From contig DAOWJU010000303.1 in assembly GCA_030640215.1 (NCBI GenBank), positions 1 through 5,896 on the forward strand: 5,896 bases of DNA, given 5' to 3'. Shown here in pieces: positions 1-5,318 of this stretch. The notes under the pieces are model-generated. The model was not told the DNA's origin, did no database searches, and was given only the letters and a program-made list of their open reading frames with translations. A program made the translations under genes and the position numbers. Within the stretch, counting starts at the first letter, position 1, and every line of letters starts with the position of its first letter. Source of the DNA: Desulfuromonadales bacterium. Lineage in GTDB: Bacteria; Desulfobacterota; Desulfuromonadia; Desulfuromonadales; BM103.

Positions 1-187
1 CCATGGCACCGACAAGGCTGGCAGCATCAGTAACGTCACCGCAATGAATCTCCACTCTTTCTGTAAAAGCCAGTTTGTCCTCAGAACCTTCACGCACTAA
101 AGCCCGCACATCATGTCCCGCTGCAAGCAGTTGCCGCAACACCTCGCTGCCCACAAAGCCGGTCCCGCCGGTCAAAAAAACTTTCAT
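1..187 (-). CDS. NAD(P)-dependent epimerase/SDR-family protein, N-terminal part only
   Basis: The first 62 codons are present; the gene runs off the left edge. The translation begins MKVFLTGGTGFVGSEVLRQL, with the Rossmann dinucleotide-binding motif TGxxGxxG at residues 6-13. A second beta strand follows, ending VRALVR (residues 27-32), whose arginines would suit an NADP(H) phosphate. A GD pair lies at residues 50-51, where extended SDRs contact the adenine. This supports an extended or atypical SDR (epimerase/dehydratase or NmrA-like), but the catalytic YxxxK and substrate region lie outside the window, so the reaction cannot be named. The start is ATG at 187-185, with a modest GAGGG ribosome-binding site about 10 nt upstream. 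It is transcribed away from the hydrogenase operon, and nothing links the two functionally. Confidence 0.85.
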   Translation of the reverse strand, partial: MKVFLTGGTGFVGSEVLRQLLAAGHDVRALVREGSEDKLAFTERVEIHCGDVTDAASLVGAM

Positions 188-370
188 TACTGTAAAACCC
201 TCTGTTTCAGTTTTGCCGCAAACACAAATTTTAGGCCGACTCAACTATACCAGCGATAAGCTGATGTGGAAGTTAAGTTCACAGTTTCTTGGCAAAAGCA
301 AAAAGTGAGATATATTTCTTAAACAAGCATTGGCTGCGTGGGATTGCAGTTTGACTAAGCCCAGCGGTGA

Positions 371-386
371 GCGATTGAATTATCGC
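371..386. repeat. Short inverted repeat GCGAT-N6-ATCGC upstream of the hydrogenase promoter
   Basis: Five-base perfect arms (371-375 and 382-386) separated by TGAATT. It lies about 25 bp upstream of the candidate -35 box, a position that could suit an activator site. Arms this short also arise by chance, so a regulatory role is only a suggestion. Confidence 0.25.
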
Positions 387-401
387 GGGTTTTCATGCTA
401 T

Positions 402-422
402 CTGTTTTAGCTTGACAAACAG
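402..422. repeat. Inverted repeat CTGTTT-N9-AAACAG overlapping the hydrogenase -35 box
   Basis: Perfect six-base arms at 402-407 and 417-422. The right arm begins at the last base of TTGACA. A protein bound here would block or tune RNA polymerase access, so it is a candidate operator. I do not recognise it as the site of a known regulator, and it does not match the FNR consensus TTGAT-N4-ATCAA. Confidence 0.3.
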
Positions 423-439
423 TGTTCTAATCTTATATC
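412..439 (+). promoter_or_regulatory. Candidate sigma70 promoter of the hydrogenase operon
   Basis: A perfect -35 hexamer TTGACA (412-417) is followed after 16 bp by a fair -10 hexamer TATATC (434-439, four of six consensus bases). Transcription would start near 446, leaving a leader of about 100 nt before the small-subunit start at 549. The perfect -35 and the location at the head of the operon support the call; the -10 box and 16-bp spacing are only adequate. Confidence 0.5.
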
Positions 440-548
440 AAGGAGGTCATGAAATTTCTCAAACAAACCTTACTGATCAATCCTAATATGCCGAATTTAC
501 TATGCTTGTGCGTTTGCTTAAAAACTGACACCGAAAGGAGGTCGCTCA

Positions 549-1667
549 ATGAAAACTGACCTGGATATTGTCTCCCCTCCGATTCCCGAGGAGATCCTTC
601 AGCGCGTGGAGGCCAAAGGAATCAATCGTCGTGACTTTATCAAATTCTGTACTGCGACGACTGCTGCCCTGGCCCTACCGGTTAGCTTTATTCCTACCGT
701 TGCTCAAGCGGTCGAAGACAAGCGCCCACCGGTGATCTGGGTAGAATACCAGAGCTGCTCCGGAGATTCGGAAGCCTTCCTGCGGGCTAATCAACCCACC
801 GCTGGCGAGCTCATTCTCGATCTGCTCTCGATTGAATACGCCGAAGTGCTCATGGCGGCCGCTGGCCACCAGGCCGAAGAGGCCAAACACCAGGCGATGG
901 AAAAATACAAAGGTCAGTACATCCTGATCGTTGAGGGCTCGATTCCGACCGGTGCCGGTGGTGGTTACTGCACGATCGGCGGCCATAGTGCTGTGGATGA
1001 TTGCAAAAAACTGGTACAGAATGCTGCCGCCACCATCTGTGTCGGATCCTGTTCCTCCTTTGGCGGCATCCCGGCAGCGGCACCGAATCCGACCAGCGCC
1101 GTTTCGGTAGGCAGTCTGGTACCGGGTGCAGCAATTGTCAACCTGCCTGGATGTCCAGTTAACGCCGACAACCTGACCGCCACCATTGTTCACTTTTTGA
1201 CTTTTGGCAAGCTGCCGGCGGTTGATCGTCTCGGTCGACCAAAGTTCGCCTATGGCAAGCGCATTCATGACAACTGTGAGCGACGCGGCCATTTCGATGC
1301 CGGCCAGTACGCCGAAGCTTTCGGTGATGAGGCCCAACGTCAGGGGCACTGCCTCTACAAGCTCGGCTGTAAAGGTCCGGAAACTTTCCATAACTGCCCC
1401 ACCATCCGTTACAACGAAGGCACTTCCTGGCCGGTCATGGCAGGACACGGTTGCATCGGCTGTTCGGAGCCTGGATTCTGGGACACCATGAGCCCCTTCT
1501 ACCGGCGCCTGCCCAAGGTGCCCGGTTTTGGTATCGAAGATACGGCCGACAAGATTGGTATCGGTCTGGCGGCAGCCACCGCAGTGGCTTTCGGCATCCA
1601 TGGGGTAGCAAGCTGCTTCCGCAAGGGTGATTCCATGGCAGAAGACAAGACCGTTAAGGAGGACTAA
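549..1667 (+). CDS. hyaA: [NiFe]-hydrogenase small subunit, Tat-exported, membrane-anchored, with Asp in the proximal-cluster motif
   Basis: This is the electron-transfer subunit of a periplasm-facing uptake hydrogenase (372 aa; called HyaS in Geobacter). The Tat motif RRDFIK is at residues 27-32, then a hydrophobic stretch and a likely cut after AQA (residue 54). The proximal-cluster region reads SCSGDSE: Cys70 is present, but the position normally Cys (CxxC) is Asp73. The other two proximal ligands are Cys168 (GSCSSFGG) and Cys202 (PGCP). Distal ligands are His240, Cys243, Cys268 and Cys274; medial ligands are Cys283, Cys302 and Cys305. The extra cysteines of the oxygen-tolerant 4Fe-3S type are absent (Gly72 and Gly173 occupy those positions). 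A C-terminal hydrophobic helix (about 336-354) anchors it. The start has AGGAGG 7 nt upstream. The family call is near certain. Group 1f (Geobacter Hya type) is inferred from gene order and recall, not from a tree. Confidence 0.97.
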   Translation: MKTDLDIVSPPIPEEILQRVEAKGINRRDFIKFCTATTAALALPVSFIPTVAQAVEDKRPPVIWVEYQSCSGDSEAFLRANQPTAGELILDLLSIEYAEVLMAAAGHQAEEAKHQAMEKYKGQYILIVEGSIPTGAGGGYCTIGGHSAVDDCKKLVQNAAATICVGSCSSFGGIPAAAPNPTSAVSVGSLVPGAAIVNLPGCPVNADNLTATIVHFLTFGKLPAVDRLGRPKFAYGKRIHDNCERRGHFDAGQYAEAFGDEAQRQGHCLYKLGCKGPETFHNCPTIRYNEGTSWPVMAGHGCIGCSEPGFWDTMSPFYRRLPKVPGFGIEDTADKIGIGLAAATAVAFGIHGVASCFRKGDSMAEDKTVKED

Positions 1668-1670
1668 CCG

Positions 1671-3383
1671 ATGGCCAAAAGAATTGCCGTTGATCCCATT
1701 ACCCGCATAGAAGGCCACCTGCGTATCGAAGCAGTTATCGATGGTGGCAAGATCGTTGACGCCTGGAGTTCTTCCACGGCTTTCCGTGGCATCGAGAAGA
1801 TTCTCAAGGGGCGTGATCCCCGTGATGCTCATCATTTCACTCAGCGCTTCTGCGGTGTCTGTACCACGGTACATTCCATGGCCAGCATCCGTGCTGTGGA
1901 AGATGCTCTAAATATCCAGATTCCCGACAACGCCCGCCTGATCCGTAACCTGATCATGGGTATTCAGAACGTACAGGACCACGTGATTCACTTCTATCAC
2001 CTGCACGCTCTTGACTGGGTCGATATTGTCAGTGCCCTCTCGGCCGATCCGGTAGCGACCGCAAAATTTGCCCAATCGATCTCCAACTGGCCGAAATCGA
2101 GCGCCACCTATTTCAAGGGCATCCAGGACAAAGTGGCCGCTTTTGCCGGCACCGGCCGTCTTGGCCCTTTCCAGAACGCTTACTGGGGACACAGCGCATA
2201 CAAGCTGCCGCCGGAAGCGAACCTGATGGCGCTTGCGCACTATCTTGAAGCCCTCGAATGGCAAAAGGATATCATCAAGATTCACGCCATTCTCGGCTCG
2301 AAAAATCCGCACCCGCAGACCTTCCTGGTTGGTGGCATGTCGATTCCGGTCGATCCGGATAGCCAGAACGCCATCAACGCTGACAAGATCGCTCACATCC
2401 GCAAACTGCTGCGCAAAGCACGTGCTTTTGTCGAGCAAGTCTATATTCCTGACCTCTTGGCCGTGGCCCCGGCGTATCTCGACTGGGCAGGCATCGGCGG
2501 CGGTGTTGGCAACTACCTCTCCTACGGTGATTTCCCAATGGACAACAGTCCCGGCACCGGTAGCCTCTTCTTTCCCCGTGGTGTCATTATGGGCAAGGAT
2601 CTGGCCAACGTTATGGAGATGGATGAGAAGAAGATCACCGAATATGTCACTCACTCCTGGTACGACTACTCTGGAGGCAATGATAAGGGGTTGCATCCTT
2701 ACGATGGCGAGACCAACGACAATTACACCGGCCCGAAGCCTCCCTACGAGTTTCTCGATACCGATGGCAAGTATTCCTGGGTCAAGTCACCACGTTACAT
2801 GGATCAGCCAATGGAGGTCGGTCCGCTGGCACGCATCCTGGTCGCTTATGCCTCAGGCGTTAAGGAAGTTGTGGACACTGTCAATTTCGTCCTCAAAACA
2901 CTTGGCGCTCCGGCCACAGCACTCTTCTCGACCCTTGGCCGCACTGCCGCTCGCGGCGTAGATGCTTTGCTGTTGGCCCAGAAGAACGAGCTTTGGCTTG
3001 ATCAGCTGGCTGACAACATGGGTCGAGGTATCTACGATACCTTCAATAAAGAAAAGTGGGACCCGGCAACCTGGCCGAAAGAAGCTCAAGGCTTTGGTTA
3101 TCACGAAGCTCCACGCGGTGCGCTTGGTCACTTCATCCGCATTGAGAACCAGAAGATCGCCAATTTCCAGGCGGTGGTTCCCTCGACCTGGAACGCCGGT
3201 CCACGCGATCCAGCTGGGCAGCTGGGTCCCTATGAGTCGGCCCTGATCGGTACCCCGATCGCTGATCCAGAGAAGCCACTGGAAATTTTGCGGACCATCC
3301 ACTCTTTCGATCCCTGTCTGGCCTGTGCTGTACACGTTATGGACGGCAAAGGTACGGAGATCGTTAAGGTTCGGGTCCTCTAA
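1671..3383 (+). CDS. hyaB: [NiFe]-hydrogenase large (catalytic) subunit
   Basis: This subunit carries the Ni-Fe active site that splits H2 (570 aa, a normal length; named HyaL in Geobacter). The N-terminal nickel-binding motif is RFCGVCTTVH (residues 59-68, Cys61 and Cys64). The C-terminal motif DPCLACAVH (547-555) supplies Cys549 and Cys552, and both ligand pairs are intact. A 15-residue tail follows His555; in this family a dedicated protease removes it after nickel insertion, and that protease is encoded two genes downstream. The conserved RIEGH (12-16) and GPRDPAGQLGPYE segments are also present. There is no signal peptide, as expected for a partner carried through Tat by the small subunit. 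All nickel ligands are cysteine, so this is not a selenocysteine enzyme. The start lies 3 nt after the previous stop, with AGGAGG 8 nt upstream. Confidence 0.98.
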   Translation: MAKRIAVDPITRIEGHLRIEAVIDGGKIVDAWSSSTAFRGIEKILKGRDPRDAHHFTQRFCGVCTTVHSMASIRAVEDALNIQIPDNARLIRNLIMGIQNVQDHVIHFYHLHALDWVDIVSALSADPVATAKFAQSISNWPKSSATYFKGIQDKVAAFAGTGRLGPFQNAYWGHSAYKLPPEANLMALAHYLEALEWQKDIIKIHAILGSKNPHPQTFLVGGMSIPVDPDSQNAINADKIAHIRKLLRKARAFVEQVYIPDLLAVAPAYLDWAGIGGGVGNYLSYGDFPMDNSPGTGSLFFPRGVIMGKDLANVMEMDEKKITEYVTHSWYDYSGGNDKGLHPYDGETNDNYTGPKPPYEFLDTDGKYSWVKSPRYMDQPMEVGPLARILVAYASGVKEVVDTVNFVLKTLGAPATALFSTLGRTAARGVDALLLAQKNELWLDQLADNMGRGIYDTFNKEKWDPATWPKEAQGFGYHEAPRGALGHFIRIENQKIANFQAVVPSTWNAGPRDPAGQLGPYESALIGTPIADPEKPLEILRTIHSFDPCLACAVHVMDGKGTEIVKVRVL

Positions 3384-3403
3384 AAAGGAAGGAGGCGCAC
3401 ACT

Positions 3404-4057
3404 ATGAATGAAATCCGTTACGTATGGCAATGGCCGGTTCGCATCTGTCACTGGCTCAACGTGCTCTCCATGATCATGCTGGCGCTCACCGGTTTCTTCA
3501 TCGGTAGACCGTTCATGACGGCACCGGATACCTCGATGTACATCATGGGCTGGATGCGCATGCTGCACTTCTCCTTCGCCTACCTGTTCACGGTGTCGGT
3601 TGTCGCACGCATCATATGGATGTTCATCGGCAACGAGCACTCCTCGTGGAAGGCGTTTTTCCCCTGGTTGACCAAAGAAGGGCGCGTAGCGTTCGTTCAG
3701 ATGCTTCGCTACTACACTTTTACAGGCAAAAAGCTTCCCTGCTCGGTTGGTCACAACCCGGTCGCAGCAACGGCTTATTTCGGCATTTTCGTCCTCTTTG
3801 TTTTTCAAATTGTCTCCGGATTCGCCATCTACGGGCAGTTCGCCCCGGGCGGCTTCTGGGATGGAATTCTTGGTGGGCTCAACGTTCTGGTCGGCAACCA
3901 ATGGTTGCGTTTGCTGCATCACGGTGTCATGTGGTTGTTGGTTGGTTTTTTTATCAACCATATTTACAGCGGCTGGTTGATGGATGTGAAAGAGCGTAAT
4001 GGCACCATGAGCGGTATTTTCAGCGGCTACCGCTTCATCAAATCAAAGGACCTTTAA
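3404..4057 (+). CDS. cybH: Ni/Fe-hydrogenase b-type cytochrome subunit
   Basis: This is an integral-membrane di-haem cytochrome b (217 aa; HyaC in E. coli, HyaB in Geobacter) that anchors the hydrogenase dimer and passes its electrons to the quinone pool. It has about four membrane helices, near residues 18-35, 54-75, 122-143 and 168-190. Candidate haem-ligand histidines sit where the family has them: His16 (RICHW), His55 (MLHFSFAY), His172/173 (RLLHHG) and His186 (NHIYSG). The GHNPVA motif at 116-121 is another family signature. The start has AAGGAGG 8 nt upstream and lies 20 nt after the large-subunit stop. Its stop overlaps the next start by one base (TAATG), which suggests translational coupling. 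Exact haem ligands are inferred from position only. Confidence 0.95.
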   Translation: MNEIRYVWQWPVRICHWLNVLSMIMLALTGFFIGRPFMTAPDTSMYIMGWMRMLHFSFAYLFTVSVVARIIWMFIGNEHSSWKAFFPWLTKEGRVAFVQMLRYYTFTGKKLPCSVGHNPVAATAYFGIFVLFVFQIVSGFAIYGQFAPGGFWDGILGGLNVLVGNQWLRLLHHGVMWLLVGFFINHIYSGWLMDVKERNGTMSGIFSGYRFIKSKDL

Positions 4058-4542
4058 TGTCGATTCTGGTCCTTGGCCTGGGCAACACAATCATGACAGA
4101 TGACGGTTTCGGGGTGGAAGTGGTCGCAACACTTTCATCCCGTTACCATTTTCAAGGTCCGGTGAAAATCCTTGACGGTGGCACTCTCGGACTGGATCTA
4201 CTCCCCCATCTCGAAGAAATCGAATCATTGTTGATCATAGATGCTCTCGATATGCGAGATGAGCCTGGCAAAATCTTCCGCCTGCAAGGTGACGAAGTAC
4301 CACGTGCGTTTGCCAGCAAACTCTCAGTTCATCAGATGGGTCTGCAGGACCTGCTTGCCGTCTCTGAGCTACAGGGACATGTGCCACGCAACCTGGTGGT
4401 CTGGGGTGTGCAGCCGGAGTGCATCGAGATGGGTACGGAACTGACTGCTACGGTGGCAAAAGCAGTTGAACCGGTGGTAGACAGCGTGCTGGAAGAGTTG
4501 CAGGGGTGGGGGATTCAGTACGAAGCGAGAGATACGGAGTGA
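4057..4542 (+). CDS. hyaD: Hydrogenase maturation endopeptidase (HyaD/HybD/HupD family)
   Basis: This cytoplasmic nickel-dependent protease (161 aa, typical length; HyaP in Geobacter) removes the C-terminal tail of the large subunit after metal insertion. The N-terminus LVLGLGNTIMTDDGFGVEVV is the family signature. The three nickel-contacting positions known from E. coli HybD (Glu16, Asp62, His93) correspond to Asp16, Asp62 (LLIIDAL) and His92 (SVHQMGL); the first is thus Asp rather than Glu. LDGGTLGLDLL (39-49) is also conserved. The start ATG overlaps the cytochrome b stop, and AAAGGA at 4045-4050 inside the preceding gene serves as its ribosome-binding site. Its natural substrate here is the large subunit at 1671-3383. 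Confidence 0.95.
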   Translation: MSILVLGLGNTIMTDDGFGVEVVATLSSRYHFQGPVKILDGGTLGLDLLPHLEEIESLLIIDALDMRDEPGKIFRLQGDEVPRAFASKLSVHQMGLQDLLAVSELQGHVPRNLVVWGVQPECIEMGTELTATVAKAVEPVVDSVLEELQGWGIQYEARDTE

Positions 4543-4964
4543 GCAGCGCAAAAGGCATCCCCCGAAAGTTGCTGCAACTGACCGTTGTGACAACTCTGTT
4601 GGTTTACGGTTGTGGGGAGCAACCGGTCACTTATCCTGCTCGGCGGATGCCAGCGGGCCTGATGCAGGATGTGGCACAGTTGCAAGCTGGTCAGAAGCTG
4701 TTCAGAAGCAAATGCGCTTCCTGTCATGGCAAACCGAGTGAAGGGCGGTCCGAGCGGGCGGCCTTTTTTAATCCACCGGCACCTGATTTTACCGGAGCAC
4801 ATTACCGAGAGACGGATCCTGCTTATCTCTACTGGCGCATTGAAGTCGGAAAAACGGTCGAACCGTACCGCTCGCAAGGCTCTGTCATGCCAGCCTGGGG
4901 CGTTCATTTCAGTGAAGAGAAGATCTGGCAAATCGTTGCCTACCTGCAAGTCAGAGCGCATTAG
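4539..4964 (+). CDS. Mono-haem c-type cytochrome, probable lipoprotein, last gene of the hydrogenase operon
   Basis: A small class-I-like cytochrome c (141 aa from the chosen start). The N-terminus has basic residues (Lys5, Arg9, Lys10), a hydrophobic segment (11-23) and VYGC, a possible lipobox with lipidated Cys25. It would therefore be exported and tethered to a membrane on the periplasmic side. The haem motif is CASCH (59-63), and Met117 in VMPAWG is the likely sixth ligand. The start chosen is GTG at 4539, which overlaps the protease stop as GTGA and leaves a short, sensible signal peptide. A GTG at 4506 would add 11 residues and lengthen the overlap to 37 nt. The ribosome-binding site is weak (GAGAG at 4526-4530), so coupling to the upstream gene is likely. 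Its place in the operon suggests it exchanges electrons with the hydrogenase or its cytochrome b; that role is inferred. Confidence 0.88.
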   Translation: MSSAKGIPRKLLQLTVVTTLLVYGCGEQPVTYPARRMPAGLMQDVAQLQAGQKLFRSKCASCHGKPSEGRSERAAFFNPPAPDFTGAHYRETDPAYLYWRIEVGKTVEPYRSQGSVMPAWGVHFSEEKIWQIVAYLQVRAH

Positions 4965-5012
4965 CTGAGCAAATTAATCGAGTAAATCAGAATAGATACA
5001 ACGCCCTTTGAT

Positions 5013-5050
5013 TTTAGCTAAATTTTTACTTTTTTATTCTAGCTAAATTT
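5013..5050. repeat. Pair of TAGCTAAATTT direct repeats with a TTTAGCTAAA palindrome
   Basis: TAGCTAAATTT occurs at 5015-5025 and 5040-5050, 25 bp apart. The first copy lies in the perfect 10-bp palindrome TTTAGCTAAA (5013-5022). In RNA, 5013-5020 could pair with 5040-5047 (8 bp, 19-nt loop), but the stem is nearly all A-U. It could be a paired operator or a weak transcript end; neither is established. Confidence 0.4.
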
Positions 5051-5058
5051 GTTAGAGT

Positions 5059-5072
5059 GCCGCTGTCGCGGC
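5059..5072. other. Short GC hairpin, possible weak terminator
   Basis: GCCGC-TGTC-GCGGC forms a 5-bp GC stem with a 4-nt loop, extendable by G-T wobbles. It is followed only by GTTTG rather than a run of T, so it is a poor intrinsic terminator. It is the best hairpin downstream of the hydrogenase operon. Confidence 0.3.
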
Positions 5073-5131
5073 GTTTGAACAATACGTCATAACAGTGTCT
5101 CTGCAGTCGGTATTCGTTGATAATGAACCCG

Positions 5132-5160
5132 TTGATCTTTAGACAAAGACGTCTTATAGT
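5132..5160 (+). promoter_or_regulatory. Candidate sigma70 promoter of pckA
   Basis: TTGATC (5132-5137) and TATAGT (5155-5160, five of six consensus bases) are separated by the ideal 17 bp. A perfect palindrome AAGACGTCTT (5146-5155) occupies the end of the spacer and touches the -10 box, where a bound repressor would block polymerase. Transcription would start near 5167, giving a leader of about 150 nt that contains the tandem repeats. Confidence 0.5.
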
Positions 5161-5209
5161 TAACTGCATCAGTCATAAATGCTTGGCTTGTTACTGAACT
5201 AATCGGTGG

Positions 5210-5268
5210 CAGGCCTCTTCTTTTTTACACAATACGAGTCAGGCCTCTTCTTTTTTACACAAACCAGT
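5210..5268 (+). repeat. Two-copy pyrimidine-rich tandem repeat in the pckA leader
   Basis: A 23-nt sequence containing CTCTTCTTTTTTACACAA occurs identically at 5210-5232 and 5240-5262 (30-bp period). The junction AGTCAGGC recurs at 5237-5244 and 5266-5273, so a third unit begins and stops after CAGGC. ATCGGTGG flanks the array on both sides (5202-5209 and 5274-5281). It lies 50-110 bp upstream of the pckA start and, if the proposed promoter is right, within its 5' untranslated RNA. Confidence 0.85.
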
Positions 5269-5318
5269 CAGGCATCGGTGGAAGAGTCATCTTTCACAAA
5301 CCCCAGGGGAGTCTCACC

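Larger units (their letters stand above)
188..548. other. Divergent intergenic region between the SDR gene and the hydrogenase operon
   Basis: This 361-bp AT-rich stretch has no convincing full-length gene. It contains a sigma70-like promoter for the hydrogenase operon (412-439) and an inverted repeat CTGTTT/AAACAG overlapping its -35 box (402-422). A second small inverted repeat, GCGAT/ATCGC, lies at 371-386. An AAGGAGGTC element at 440-448 is repeated at 535-543 as the real ribosome-binding site of the small-subunit gene. A 36-codon ORF (449-559) is possible but weakly supported. I saw no rRNA, tRNA or strong terminator. Confidence 0.6.
4965..5318. other. Intergenic region between the hydrogenase operon and pckA
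   Basis: These 354 bp hold no convincing gene. In order there is an AT-rich repeat pair (5013-5050), a short GC hairpin (5059-5072), a sigma70-like promoter with a palindrome in its spacer (5132-5160) and a pyrimidine-rich tandem repeat (5210-5268). There is no classic GC-stem plus T-run terminator directly after the cytochrome gene, so where the hydrogenase transcript ends is unclear. Confidence 0.6.

Noticed and set aside
75..308. A 77-codon plus-strand ORF at the left end
   Set aside because: It overlaps the minus-strand SDR gene, whose translation has a clear Rossmann motif, and it shows no protein-like features of its own.
334..352. Possible sigma54 promoter (TTGGC ... TTGCA)
   Set aside because: The GG and GC elements are separated by 12 nt instead of the required 10, so the -24/-12 spacing is wrong.
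756..1070. Membrane-bound oxygen-tolerant (4Fe-3S, group 1d) hydrogenase
   Set aside because: The two extra cysteines of that type are absent: the motif is CSGD rather than CTCC, and SSFGG has glycine where the supernumerary cysteine would be.
675..1874. A 399-codon open frame on the minus strand across the small-subunit gene
   Set aside because: It lies antisense to a gene with full family motifs, resembles no family I recognise, and is explained by biased codon use of the real gene opposite it. The minus-strand frames at 1908-2696, 2853-3335 and 3380-3961 are rejected for the same reason.
3315..3337. [NiFeSe] hydrogenase with a selenocysteine codon
   Set aside because: The C-terminal motif reads DPCLACAVH with normal cysteine codons and no in-frame TGA.
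4506..4541. Upstream GTG start for the cytochrome c gene
   Set aside because: It would overlap the protease gene by 37 nt and add 11 polar residues before the signal peptide. The GTG at 4539 with the GTGA overlap is the more usual arrangement.
5210..5268. CRISPR array
   Set aside because: There are only two copies at a 30-bp period with no room for spacers; this is a simple tandem duplication.
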